Positions 32,905-44,456 of a DNA stretch of 64,000 nt are shown here, piece by piece (positions within the stretch are counted from its first letter, which is position 1; every line of letters begins with the position of its first letter). This DNA comes from Archivesica marissinica (lineage: Eukaryota > Mollusca > Bivalvia > Venerida > Vesicomyidae): the NCBI GenBank assembly GCA_014843695.1, contig CM026386.1, forward strand, positions 16,703,489-16,767,488, given 5' to 3'. The notes beneath the pieces are model-generated. The model did not search any database and was not told the origin of the DNA. It was given only the letters and a program-made list of their open reading frames with translations. Both the position numbers and the translations under genes were made by a program.

Positions 32905-34155
32905 TACGTATATCAACGAGGATATGACCTTACTGTACATATATCAACGAGGATATGACCTTACTGTACGTATGACAACGAGAATGTGACCTTACTGTAC
33001 GTATATCAACGAGGATATGACCTTACTGTACGTATATCAACGAGGATATGACCTTACTGTACGTATATCAACGAGGATATGACCTTACTGTACGTATGAC
33101 AACGAGGATATGACCTTACTGTACGTATGACAAATCAACGAGGATATGTTTGTGTTCAACGAGGATATGACCTTACTGTACGTATATCAACGAGGATATG
33201 ACCTTACTGTACGTATATCAACGAGGATATGACCTTACTGTACGTATGACAACGAGGATATGACCTTACTGTACGTATATCAACGAGGATATGACCTTAC
33301 TGTACGTATGACAACGAGGTTGTGACCTTACTGTACGTATGACAACGAGGATGTGACCTTACTGTACGTATGACAACGAGGATGTGACCTTACTGTACGT
33401 ATGACAACGAGGATGTGACCTTACTGTACGTATGACAACGAGGATGTGATCTTACTGTACGTATGACAATGAGGATGTGACCGTACTGTACGTATATCAA
33501 CGAGGATATGACCTTACTATACGTATGACAACGAGGATATGACCTTACTGTACATATATCAACGAGGATATGACCTTACTGTACATATATCAACGAGGAT
33601 ATGACCTTACTGTACGTATGACAACGAGAATGTGACCTTACTGTACGTATGACAACGAGGATGTGACCTTACTGTACGTATGACAACGAGGATGTGACCT
33701 TACTGTACGTATGACAACGAGGATGTGACCTTACTGTACGTATGACAACGAGGATGTGATCTTACTGTACGTATGACAATGAGGATGTGACCGTACTGTA
33801 CGTATATCAACGAGGATATGACCTTACTATACGTATGACAACGAGGATATGACCTTACTGTACATATGACAACGAGGATATGACCTTACTGTACATATAT
33901 CAACGAGGATATGACCTTACTGTACTACAGTATATTAACGAAGATATGACCTTACTGTATGTATGACAAAGAGGATGTGACCTTACTGTACGTATGACAA
34001 CGAGGATATGACCTTACTGTACTACAGTATATTAACGAAGATATGACCTTACTGTACATAAATCAATGGAGATATGACCTTACTGTACGTATATCAGTGA
34101 GGATATGACCTTACTGTACGTATGACAACAAAGATATGACCTTAATGTACAGTTA
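32905..34155. repeat. Minisatellite, about 31-bp unit, about 40 copies
   Basis: Two alternating forms, ctgtacgtatatcaacgagg with atatgacctta and ctgtacgtatgacaacgagg with atgtgacctta. A block of about 300 bp is itself duplicated: 33300-33560 resembles 33600-33860, which shows higher-order growth. Confidence 0.95.
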
Positions 34156-34447
34156 CACAAACAGATCTTGCGACTCGGGACTCGGCACGTGAGATTATGG
34201 TCAATTTGCAATGGTCCATAGACTAGTGACAGAAACAAGAGGCTTTGCTTATCAGTACATGAATGTGGTTTATGATTTATAGATTAAATGATTGTTGCAA
34301 CCTACTTTTGCGAGAGTTGACAGTGTGTATTTTTAACAGCAGCATACTTTTTAGCTTTTGTGGCAAAAATAGAAGATTTTGAATATTGATAAATTGGTAA
34401 AAGAACTGAATTAATCATAACTTGAGATGATTAGTCATCCGAAAAAA

Positions 34448-34700
34448 GAATGCTGCCACGTTCTAGAACATTGTCCATGCTGCTATGTTCTAGAACATTG
34501 GCAGACTGCCACATTCTAAAACATTGCTGTACTGCTATGTTCTAGAACCCATGCTGCTATGTTCTAGAACCATGGCATGCTGACACATTCTAGAACATTA
34601 TCAGGCTGCTATGTTCTAGAACCATGGCATGCTGACACGTTCTAGAACATTGGCATGCTATTACATTCTAGAACATTGTCATGCTATTACATTCTAGAAT
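34448..34700. repeat. Degenerate minisatellite with TTCTAGAA core
   Basis: About 11 copies of roughly 23 bp of the type gctatgttctagaacattgg. The core tTCTAGAAc is palindromic in every copy. The units are diverged, so this array looks older than its neighbours. Confidence 0.88.
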
Positions 34701-34866
34701 CTATCGAAATATAGAAACTTATGAACATACAGTAACGGTAAGTTTTTGTTGATATGGTATAGTTGCTAGGACTAGTTGGCTTGTTAATTCTCGAGGGCAT
34801 TTTGATCTCATTAATCGTTTGTAAATATAACTATAAGAATAGCTACGGGAAAAGCTGTTTTGTTTC

Positions 34867-35124
34867 AGATTATTCCAGAATATCATTATAATTATACAGT
34901 TCCGAACAATAGTGCCGTGGGCAATGATTGGTACAGTATCTGGATTTGTTTCAGATTATTCCAGAATATCATTATAATTATACAGTTCCGAACAATAGTG
35001 CCGTGGGCAATGATTGGTACAGTATCTGGATTTGTTTCAGATTATTCCAGAATATCATTATAATTATACAGTTCCGAACAATAGTGCCGTGGGCAATGAT
35101 TGGTACAGTATCTGGATTTCCTAG
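34867..35124 (+). repeat. Tandem triplicate of an 86-bp exon-like unit
   Basis: Three virtually identical 86-bp units, each starting after tttgtttcag (acceptor-like). One + frame reads IIPEYHYNYTVPNNSAVGND and then WYSIW before the next tttcag. The unit is not divisible by 3. No downstream donor or further exon was identified, and I do not recognise the peptide. Confidence 0.85.
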
Positions 35125-35359
35125 AATTAAATATGCGATTTGACTAATCAAAAATGCCTTCTGAGAGTTATAAACGCGCAGTGTATAACGTGTAAACCTG
35201 ATATACAGTATTATATGTTCATAAAAATGTTAGGTTGCCATGGATATGCTATGGTTACCATAGATACATGTTGATTATCATGAATACAAATTTGGTTGCC
35301 ATGGATACACAAAGCTTGCCATTGATATAGTTTCCGCAATAATGTGTGTTGCACTATTA

Positions 35360-36164
35360 TTAACTCTTTCAGAGCATGTGCAAACAACATAGATCCTGAT
35401 CAGACGCGGCATTACGATCTATGTTATTTGCTATTCGGACAGGTGCTTCGGCTTCTCTGTCTGAAGAGCAATCAGCATATAGCCTGATCAGGTGGCACGT
35501 TCTGTTCTGTCTGATCAGGATCTATGTTGTTTGCTATTCGGACAGGTGCTTCGGCTTCTCTGTCTGAAGAGCAATCAGCATATAGCCTGATCAGGTGGCA
35601 CGTTCTGTTCTGTCTGATCAGGATCTATGTTGTTTGCTATTCGGACAGGTGCTTCGGCTTCTCTGTCTGAAGAGCAATCAGCATATAGCCTGATCAGGTG
35701 GCACGTTCTGTTCTGTCTGATCAGGATCTATGTTGTTTGCTATTCGGACAGGTGCTTCGGCTTCTCTGTCTGAAGAGCAATCAGCATATAGCCTGATCAG
35801 GTGGCACGTTCTGTTCTGTCTGATCAGGATCTATGTTGTTTGCTATTCGGACAGGTGCTTCGGCTTCTCTGTCTGAAGAGCAATCAGCATATAGCCTGAT
35901 CAGGTGGCACGTTCTGTTCTGTCTGATCAGGATCTATGTTGTTTGCTATTCGGACAGGTGCTTCGGCTTCTCTGTCTGAAGAGCAATCAGCATATAGCCT
36001 GATCAGGTGGCACGTTCTGTTCTGTCTGATCAGGATCTATGTTGTTTGCTATTCGGACAGGTGCTTCAGCTTCTCTGTCCGAAGAGCAATCAGCATATAG
36101 CCTGATCAGGTGGCACGTTCTGTTCTGTCTGATCGGGTCTCTGCTTTGGCGGTGAAAGAGTTAA
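35360..36164. mobile_element. Palindromic MITE family B with an internal tandem expansion
   Basis: Bounded by TTAACTCTTTCAGAGCATG and its mirror GGTGAAAGAGTTAA. Inside, a 103-bp unit (about 35390-36135) is repeated about seven times with almost no divergence. Each unit spans gatcaggatctatgttgttt, ggacaggtgcttcggcttct and agcctgatcaggtggcacgt. Confidence 0.88.
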
Positions 36165-36268
36165 TTAAGCAAACCAACAAATGTTGTTTTGTATGTATGT
36201 TCTGGAGCAAGCCATTGTGGTACATAAAACATACATGGTGAAATACTGGAAATACACGTGGATAATTA

Positions 36269-36498
36269 TTAACCCATTCAACACCAAGTAACTCACATGG
36301 ACTGGTCCATGATATTCATAAACCAATAAATGAATCAGAAAATCACATTTGGACAAGTTCATTTATCAAAATGGGTAATTATGTCACATCACTAGGAAAA
36401 AGTGCAGATCCTGATGAGACGGCTCGTCACGAGCCGGCTAATCTGGATCTACACTTTTTGTAAGCCTATTTAGAGGTCTGTGGTGTTGAAAGGGTTAA
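36269..36498. mobile_element. MITE family A copy (TTAA / piggyBac-like)
   Basis: Ends TTAACCCATTCAACACCA and TGGTGTTGAAAGGGTTAA, with the internal ggctcgtcacgagcc palindrome. Orientation is opposite to the 1091 copy. Confidence 0.88.
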
Positions 36499-36699
36499 AA
36501 AGCTGAATAATATTAAAAGGAATAAATTTGGCGTAAACATTTAATTTGTTTCCATGGTAACCAAATATCACACGTCATCTTGTCACACAAGTTACTGTGT
36601 ATAGTTGTTGTATGATCATTGTGTGTTTATATACGACGAGAGATTCAATCACAAACATATTTATTTGTGAAAAAGAGATTAAATCAATCTATTTATATC

Positions 36700-36866
36700 G
36701 TTGATCAATTTCTATGCTGTTTGCTATTCGCATAGTGGAGCTAAAACACTTGGCTGAATAGCAAACAACATAGATCATGATCAGACGCGGCGTTACGCCG
36801 CGCCTGATCTGGATCTATGTTGTTTGCAAATGTGATTTTAATTGCTCAGCATACAAAGGATTAATA
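36700..36866. mobile_element. Palindromic MITE family B, partial copy
   Basis: Contains ctatgctgtttgctattcgc, agcaaacaacatagatcatg and the complement gatctatgttgtttgcaaat around a GC-rich acgcggcgttacgccgcgc loop. Confidence 0.78.
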
Positions 36867-37310
36867 GCTAAATTTTCATACAATCTTTCTACGGTAATCT
36901 ACATGAACACATGCTGCGCATTCTCGTATCATGTATAAACACGGGTGTGACATTCTGTCGTTACATATGAACATATGTGATCATCCATACTTTATTATTC
37001 TGTCAACATGTGGGATTATCAAAACTGTTTATATGTATACGATTTAAATGACAAATGTGATATTTTAGATTTGTAGACTCGAGTGATTGTGCGATTGTTA
37101 TTAATTGAGTATTGTATGCGACTGTATGTAGTAAATGAAAACTGAAATGCCTTTCACAATATTCTATCTCTCTAGAAGCACATTGACATGTCGATAAGTA
37201 ATAATTGAATAAACTAGTAAAAATGTACGAAGCAAACATTAATTAGGATTAAGGTTACAATGTAATAATTTATATCCAAGCTCTCTCGAACTAATAATCA
37301 CAACATTTAC
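36867..37310. other. Non-coding spacer, nothing recognised
   Basis: A+T-rich unique sequence. The 78-codon minus-strand frame at 37003-37239 shows no domain. Confidence 0.5.
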
Positions 37311-37311
37311 C

Positions 37312-37985
37312 GCAGGTACGACCTTATAATCACATTTACCATAGGTATGACCTGATAATCACAACATTTAACGCAGGTACGACCTAATAATCACAACATT
37401 TACCGCAGGTATGACCTAATGATCACAACATTTAACGCAGGTATGACCTAATAATCACAACATTTAATGCAGGTACGACCTAATCACAACATTTACCGCA
37501 GGTACGACCTAATAATCACAACATTTACCGCAGGTACGACCTAATAATCACAACATTTACCGCAGGTACGACCTAATAATCACAACATTTAACGCAGGTA
37601 CAACCTAATAATCACAACATTTAATGCAGGTACGACCTAATCACAACATTTACTGCAGGTACGACCTAATAATCACAACATTTACCGCAGGTACGACCTA
37701 ATAATCACAACATTTACCGCAGATAAGACCTGATAATCACAACATTTAACGCAGGTATGACCTAATAATCACAACATTTACCGCAGATAAGACCTGATAA
37801 TCACAACATTTAACGCAGGTACGACCTAATAATCACAACATTTAACGCAGGTACGACCTAATAATCACAACATTTAACGCAGGTACGACCTAATAATCAC
37901 AACATTTAACACAGGTACGACCTAATAATCACAACATTTAACGCAGGTACGTACTGATAATCAGATTACCGCAGGTACGTCTACG
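37312..37985. repeat. Minisatellite, about 32-bp unit, about 21 copies
   Basis: Unit aggtacgacctaataatcac followed by aacatttaccgc. Some units lack taa. Confidence 0.95.
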
Positions 37986-38212
37986 CATAATAATATATCG
38001 GACATAATTCTGTACATTTAGCCATAGCAACAGGAAATCATTGCTTACAATTATTATCGTATACATGTATATTTGTGATCATATAATTATATCGTTCATT
38101 TTTTAACGAGCATTAACAAAACATCTGATAATGGCCAGTAATATTTTTTCATTTTTTTTTTCATTCTCGTACATTCTAACCCTGAGGTCATAAAACGGGG
38201 ATCCGCCTCCGT
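37986..38212. other. Short A+T-rich spacer
   Basis: Nothing recognised apart from a T-rich run near 38150. Confidence 0.5.
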
Positions 38213-38467
38213 GGTTGAGTGGTTAAGGTCGCTGACTTGTATACCACTGTAACCTATTATCACTGATGGTCACGGGTTCGAGCCCCGCTCAGACCATGTT
38301 TCATTTATATGAAAAAGTTGGCAGTTTCTTACGGAGGTTGGTGCACCAAGTACTGGTTAACTGCTGGAGCCTGCCCAGGAAAGGTGTTGTTAGGTAAACT
38401 GCCCGCCGGCGATATATCCCAAAATTGTGCTGATGCAGGCGTAAAACCCGAAATATAACATAACATA
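38213..38467 (+). mobile_element. tRNA-derived SINE family 2, near full length
   Basis: A box ccgtggttgagtggttaagg, B box gggttcgagccccgct, body ggaggttggtgcaccaagta, tail aaatataacataacat. Confidence 0.88.
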
Positions 38468-39370
38468 AAACTGGGATCAGATCTCGAGTTACTGGATTGG
38501 CCGAGTGTGAGATCTACACTATCTACCAACCGGAGAGAGCTTAGAGTGTTTGAGAAAGGTTTAATCAACCCCCAGTTTCGCTTGATGGATAAAATTGTCC
38601 GAAGGATAAACTGAAATTTATTCACTATTTAAAAAAACATACCGGTAGTACAAAATCAAGTCATTTGGCAAGTACTGTAAAAGTGGTATAATATCGTAAT
38701 ACGGTAGTTATATTTCGCGGATTTCTGAAATGTTCAGAATGTTCGTGGTTTCTTAATTTGAATCATAACGTAAACAAATAAAAATGATTTGTACCCAACT
38801 GTACAACTGTAGTTCGCTATCCTTAATTGTTATATTTCTAACTTCTGAATCACGTGTTTGTTGCATTGTGGGTGATTTTTGAATATGAATACATTAAAAT
38901 TACACCCACATATAAATACCTATCCTGCAGAAGTCGTGTAAAAGACCATTTATGCAAGTAGGGTATTGTTTGCTAGCTTAAAACAACACAATCTGTAAAC
39001 TAAGACGTCTTCAAATAAATTAAAATCTTCGCTCTATCCCCAACACTGATCTTTTGTTTTACATTAAAACAAATTATTCTTCTCACAAGATATTTGCGGC
39101 ATTGTGTCTTTTATTTTCAATAGATTGTTTTGGAATTTACAGCTTGGGTAGAATTGATCCGGGAAACATTTGAATACGTGCGAGAGAGGCAGGTGTGGAT
39201 GCGAGAGTAAATCTGTGTAGTACGATTGTTGTACATCATCACAAACACTAAATTGTATATAAAGTAATTTATAACAAATGATGAAAAAATAAAACATGAC
39301 CAAAAACATTATTTACGCTTGTTGTCTTGTATATTGTATCATTCAAGTTCTACCGGTTTGCCTGTCCCAG
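38468..39370. other. Intergenic sequence, nothing recognised
   Basis: About 900 bp of A+T-rich sequence. The 81-codon minus-strand frame at 39064-39309 has no recognisable domain or exon context. Confidence 0.5.
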
Positions 39371-39374
39371 CATT

Positions 39375-41008
39375 AGAGGGTAGACATGGAGGTTGGATTA
39401 AGAGGGTAGACATGGAGGTTGGACTAAGAGGGTAGACATGGAGGTTGGACTAGGAGGTTGGACATGGAGGTTGGACTAAGAGGGTAGACATGGAGGGTGG
39501 ACATGGAGGTTGGACTAGGAGGGTGGACATGGAGGGTGGACATGGAGGGTGGACATGGAGGTTGGACTAGGAGGGTGGACATGGAGGGTGGACAAGGAGG
39601 GTAGACATGGAGGGTGGACTAGGAGGGTGGACATGGAGGGTGGACTAGAGGGTAGACATGGAGGTTGGACTAGGAGGTTGGACATGGAGGTTGGACTAAG
39701 AGGGTAGACATGGAGGGTGGACATGGAGGTTGGACTAGGAGGGTGGACATGGAGGGTGGACATGGAGGTTGGACTAGGAGGGTGGACATGGAGGGTGGAC
39801 TAGGAGGGTAGACATGGAGGGTGGACTAGGAGGGTAGACATGGAGGTTGGACTAGGAGGGTGGACTAGGAGGGTAGACATGGAGGGTGGACATGGAGGGT
39901 GGACATGGAGGGTGGACATGGAGGTGGACATGGAGGGTGGACATTGAGGTTAGACATGGAGGGTGACATGGAGGGTAGACATGGATGGTGGACTAGGAGG
40001 GTGGACATGGAGGTTGGACTAGGATGTTTGACTAGGAGGGTAGACATGGAGGGTGGACATGGAGGTTGGACTTGGAGGTTGGACTAGGAGGGTGGACATG
40101 GAGGTTGGACTAGGAGGGTGGACATGGAGGTTGGACTAGGAGGGTAGACATGGAGATTGGACTAGGAGGTTGGACTAGGAGGGTAGACATGGAGGTTGTA
40201 CTAGGAGGTTGGACTAGGAGGGTAGACATGGAGGTTGGTCTAGGAGGGTATACATGGAGGTTGGACTAGGAGGGTAGACATGGAGGTTGGACTAGGAGGT
40301 TGGACTAGGAGGGTGGACTAGGAGGTTGGACTAGGAGGGTAGACATGGAGGTTGGACTAGGAGGTGTGGTGTTGGACTAGGAGGGTGGACTAGGAGGTGT
40401 TGGACTGGAGGTTGGACATGGAGGTTGGACTAGGAGGGTAGACATGGAGGTTGGACTAGGAGGGTGGACATGGAGGTTGGACATGGAGGTTGGATGGGGG
40501 TGTGGGGTGGACTGGAGGGTGGACAAGGAGGGTAGACATGGAGGGTGGACTAGGAGGGTAGACATGGAGGTTGGACTAGGATGGTGGACATGGAGGGTGG
40601 ACTAGGAGGGTAGACATGGAGGTTGGACTAGGAGGGTAGACATGGAGGTTGGACTAGGAGGGTAGACATGGAGGGTGGACTAGGAGGGTAGACATGGAGG
40701 GTGGACTAGGAGGTAGACATGGAGGTTGGACTAGGAGGGTGGACATGGAGGGTGGAATAGGAGGGTAGACATGGAGGGTGGACTAGGAGGGTAGACATGG
40801 AGGTTGGACTAGGAGGGTGGACATGGAGGGTGACTAGGAGGGTGGACATGGAGGTTGGACTAGGAGGGTAGACATGGAGGTTGGACTAGGAGGGTAGACA
40901 TGGAGGTTGGACTAGGAGGGTGGACTAGGATGTTGGACTAGGAGGGTAGACATGGAGATTGGACTAGGAAGTTGGACTAGGAGGGTAGACATGGAGGGTA
41001 GACTAGGA
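39375..41008. repeat. G-rich minisatellite, roughly 27-bp composite units, running into gap 1
   Basis: Irregular mixture of gtagacatggaggttggact, aggagggtggacatggaggg and related words over 1.6 kb, strongly purine-skewed on the + strand. It is interrupted by the N block, so the true length is unknown. Confidence 0.95.
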
Positions 41009-42008
41009 NNNNNNNNNNNNNNNNNNNNNNNNNNNNNNNNNNNNNNNNNNNNNNNNNNNNNNNNNNNNNNNNNNNNNNNNNNNNNNNNNNNNNNNNNNNN
41101 NNNNNNNNNNNNNNNNNNNNNNNNNNNNNNNNNNNNNNNNNNNNNNNNNNNNNNNNNNNNNNNNNNNNNNNNNNNNNNNNNNNNNNNNNNNNNNNNNNNN
41201 NNNNNNNNNNNNNNNNNNNNNNNNNNNNNNNNNNNNNNNNNNNNNNNNNNNNNNNNNNNNNNNNNNNNNNNNNNNNNNNNNNNNNNNNNNNNNNNNNNNN
41301 NNNNNNNNNNNNNNNNNNNNNNNNNNNNNNNNNNNNNNNNNNNNNNNNNNNNNNNNNNNNNNNNNNNNNNNNNNNNNNNNNNNNNNNNNNNNNNNNNNNN
41401 NNNNNNNNNNNNNNNNNNNNNNNNNNNNNNNNNNNNNNNNNNNNNNNNNNNNNNNNNNNNNNNNNNNNNNNNNNNNNNNNNNNNNNNNNNNNNNNNNNNN
41501 NNNNNNNNNNNNNNNNNNNNNNNNNNNNNNNNNNNNNNNNNNNNNNNNNNNNNNNNNNNNNNNNNNNNNNNNNNNNNNNNNNNNNNNNNNNNNNNNNNNN
41601 NNNNNNNNNNNNNNNNNNNNNNNNNNNNNNNNNNNNNNNNNNNNNNNNNNNNNNNNNNNNNNNNNNNNNNNNNNNNNNNNNNNNNNNNNNNNNNNNNNNN
41701 NNNNNNNNNNNNNNNNNNNNNNNNNNNNNNNNNNNNNNNNNNNNNNNNNNNNNNNNNNNNNNNNNNNNNNNNNNNNNNNNNNNNNNNNNNNNNNNNNNNN
41801 NNNNNNNNNNNNNNNNNNNNNNNNNNNNNNNNNNNNNNNNNNNNNNNNNNNNNNNNNNNNNNNNNNNNNNNNNNNNNNNNNNNNNNNNNNNNNNNNNNNN
41901 NNNNNNNNNNNNNNNNNNNNNNNNNNNNNNNNNNNNNNNNNNNNNNNNNNNNNNNNNNNNNNNNNNNNNNNNNNNNNNNNNNNNNNNNNNNNNNNNNNNN
42001 NNNNNNNN
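41009..42008. other. Assembly gap 1 (exactly 1000 N)
   Basis: A run of 1000 N, which is a conventional unknown-size gap. The two sides end in different tandem arrays, so at least one array boundary and possibly other sequence is missing. Confidence 0.99.
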
Positions 42009-43120
42009 TCGACCTCTACAGGATACGGACATAATCTCCTGGGTACTCGACTCCCCCTCTACAGGATACGGACATAATCTCCTGGGTACTCGACTCCCCC
42101 TCTACAGGATACGGACATAATCTCCTGGGTACTCGACTCCCCCTCTACAGGATACGGACATAATCTCCTGGGTACTCGACTCCCCCTCTACAGGATACAG
42201 ACATAATCTCCTGGGTACTCGACTCCCCCTCTACAGGATACGGACATAATCTCCTGGGTACTCGACTCCCCCTCTACAGGATACGGACATAATCTCCTGG
42301 GTACTCGACTCCCCCTCTACAGGATACGGACATAATCTCCTGGGTACTCGACTCCCCCTCTACAGGATACAGACATAATCTCCTGGGTACTCGACTCCCC
42401 CTCTACAGGATACGGACATAATCTCCTGGGTACTCGACTCCCCCTCTACAGGATACAGACATAATCTCCTGGGTACTCGACTCCCCCTCTACAGGATACG
42501 GACATAATCTCCTGGGTACTCGACTCCCCCTCTACAGGATACAGACATAATCTCCTGGGTACTCGACTCCCCCTCTACAGGATACGGACATAATCTCCTG
42601 GGTACTCGACTCCCCCTCTACAGGATACGGACATAATCTCCTGGGTACTCGACTCCCCCTCTACAGGATACGGACATAATCTCCTGGGTACTCGACTCCC
42701 CCTCTACAGGATACAGACATAATCTCCTGGGTACTCGACTCCCCCTCTACAGGATACAGACATAATCTCCTGGGTACTCGACTCCTCCTATACAGGATAT
42801 GGACATAATCTCCTGGGTACTCGACTCCCCCTCTACAGGATACAGACATAATCTCCTGGGTACTCGACTCCCACTCTACAGGATACGGACATAATCTCCT
42901 GGGTACTCGACTCCCCCTCTACAGGATACGGACATAATCTCCTGGGTACTCGACTCCCCCTCTACTGGATACGGACATAATCTCCTGGGTACTCGACTCC
43001 CCCTCTACAGGATACGGACATAATCTCCTGGGTACTCGACTCCCCCTCTACAGGATACGGACATAATCTCCTGGGTACTCGACTCCCCCTTCTACAAGAT
43101 ACGGACATAATCTCCCACAG
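42009..43120. repeat. Minisatellite, 43-bp unit, about 26 copies
   Basis: Unit gactccccctctacaggata followed by cggacataatctcctgggtactc. Very homogeneous, with mainly cGg/cAg changes. It begins directly at the gap. Downstream at 43200-43280 the words attatgtccgcagg and gggattatgtcc are reverse-complement relatives of the unit. Confidence 0.96.
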
Positions 43121-43429
43121 ATTTTAATAGCCCACATGGTTCGCTGGCGGCGAGGGTAAATAAGCTCAATCATCATACCCAGGTTTTTGAATGGGGGGAT
43201 TTAATGGGTTTTATATTGGGGATTATGTCCGCAGGTGTCAAAAAATATGGGAGATTATGCCTGCGGGGATTATGTCCTATCCTCATACAGAACACTATAC
43301 ATATACATAGCCTCTCAAAGGAATTGTGATTGGCTCATGCGCTCCCCTTCTTTGTGGCGCGATCAAAAGGGAGCTAGATTCCAGCACAATCTCAAGCCGC
43401 TTTAACCTATTACGCTTTTTTTTAAGCTT

Positions 43430-43673
43430 TATTTATATACGATTGCGAAGCAAGTTTTAACAACTTATATTAATCACTCTCATTGGCGCGGATGAAAGCG
43501 TGCGTATAAGTGGGTATTTGTGTGGGAGGCAACCGGAGTACCCGGAGAAAAAACCCACCTGTCCGACCTGGCGACCACCGTACCATCTCACATACCTTCC
43601 GGTCCGAGGATCGTACTTGGGTTGCATAAGTGAGAAACAAGCGCGCTAACCACTGCGCTAAGCGGACAACCAT
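43430..43673 (-). mobile_element. tRNA-derived SINE family 1, reverse
   Basis: On the minus strand a head ending gtccgcttagcgcagtggtt, a diverged B box, then cggttgcctcccacacaaat and the family tail. The short minus-strand frame at 43470-43805 is SINE sequence. Confidence 0.85.
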
Positions 43674-44309
43674 AACTAGATCTGGTGCAGGACTAGCTTT
43701 CAGTAGGTTTCGGTACTCGGTTTCAGGAAGGGCCGTAACTAATGTTGCTAGAACTTGTGGCCTGGAACGTTTGCTTTTCTTTGATTTGTCATGTATTGTA
43801 TTCACATTTTTAAATAAAATATGATTAAACTAAGGTTCCAGTATAGCTTTACAACGTGACATGATGATGTACAGGGGTCTACAATATAGGCAGCCTCAGT
43901 TAATTGTTTTGACACACCTGTTACAAGCAGGGTCCCCTCTATCTGAATTTTTATCTGCGCCATTATTGAAAAACAGGAGTCAATTTGTAAAACTTGGAGC
44001 CAACCAACAGCCATATAGTATATAGTTCACAGATAAATATTTGAAGCCATGTATTTGACAAAACATGTTGTGCCAAAAAAAATAATAAAAAGGTCTGCCA
44101 AATATTTCCGCCAAGTCACAAAATTTAGTGCCAGTATTTGTTTTTTGTCGCAATTGGCGCCAAACAGCGGGAACCTTGACAAGATCTGGTTTAGCATTGG
44201 CAGTAGCATGTCAGTAGGCAGCTGGTTACTTGTATACATGTATGTTCCATTAATGTCAAACACCTTGCAGGGACCTAGACATGTTTTCCTGGGCATGCTT
44301 AGCCGACCA
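43674..44309. other. Intergenic sequence with a dispersed repeat
   Basis: About 44060-44175 is a reverse copy of the dispersed segment at 29490-29620 (words gccagtatttg and caattggcgcca). No gene was recognised. Confidence 0.5.
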
Positions 44310-44456
44310 TAGCTAAGTACTTAACCAGTACTAAGCAATGTGTGTGAGGTGCCTTGCTCAATGACACTACATACGTGGCCTGACTGAGTATCGAACCCGG
44401 ACCGTTCGATTCCAAATCCGACGCTCTACCATTGGACCACGGACGCAACCACTCGC
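44310..44456 (-). mobile_element. tRNA-derived SINE-like element (family 5)
   Basis: The minus-strand head gcgtccgtggtccaatggta with A-box character and B box ccgggttcgatactcag resembles a tRNA. It is followed by a body (gtagtgtcattgagcaaggc) typical of SINEs rather than a tRNA 3' end. It could still be a decayed tRNA gene. Confidence 0.65.

Noticed and set aside
40952..42034. Long frames of unknown residues
   Set aside because: These are the 1000-N gap; the same applies to 59431-60556.
42009..43120. Possible CRISPR-like regular array
   Set aside because: There are no unique spacers between repeats, the units are directly contiguous and the genome is eukaryotic; it is a minisatellite. The same reasoning applies to every other array in the window.
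44380..44456. Candidate tRNA gene on the minus strand
   Set aside because: The tRNA-like part is followed by a SINE-type body and shows no clean acceptor stem; listed as SINE-like instead.
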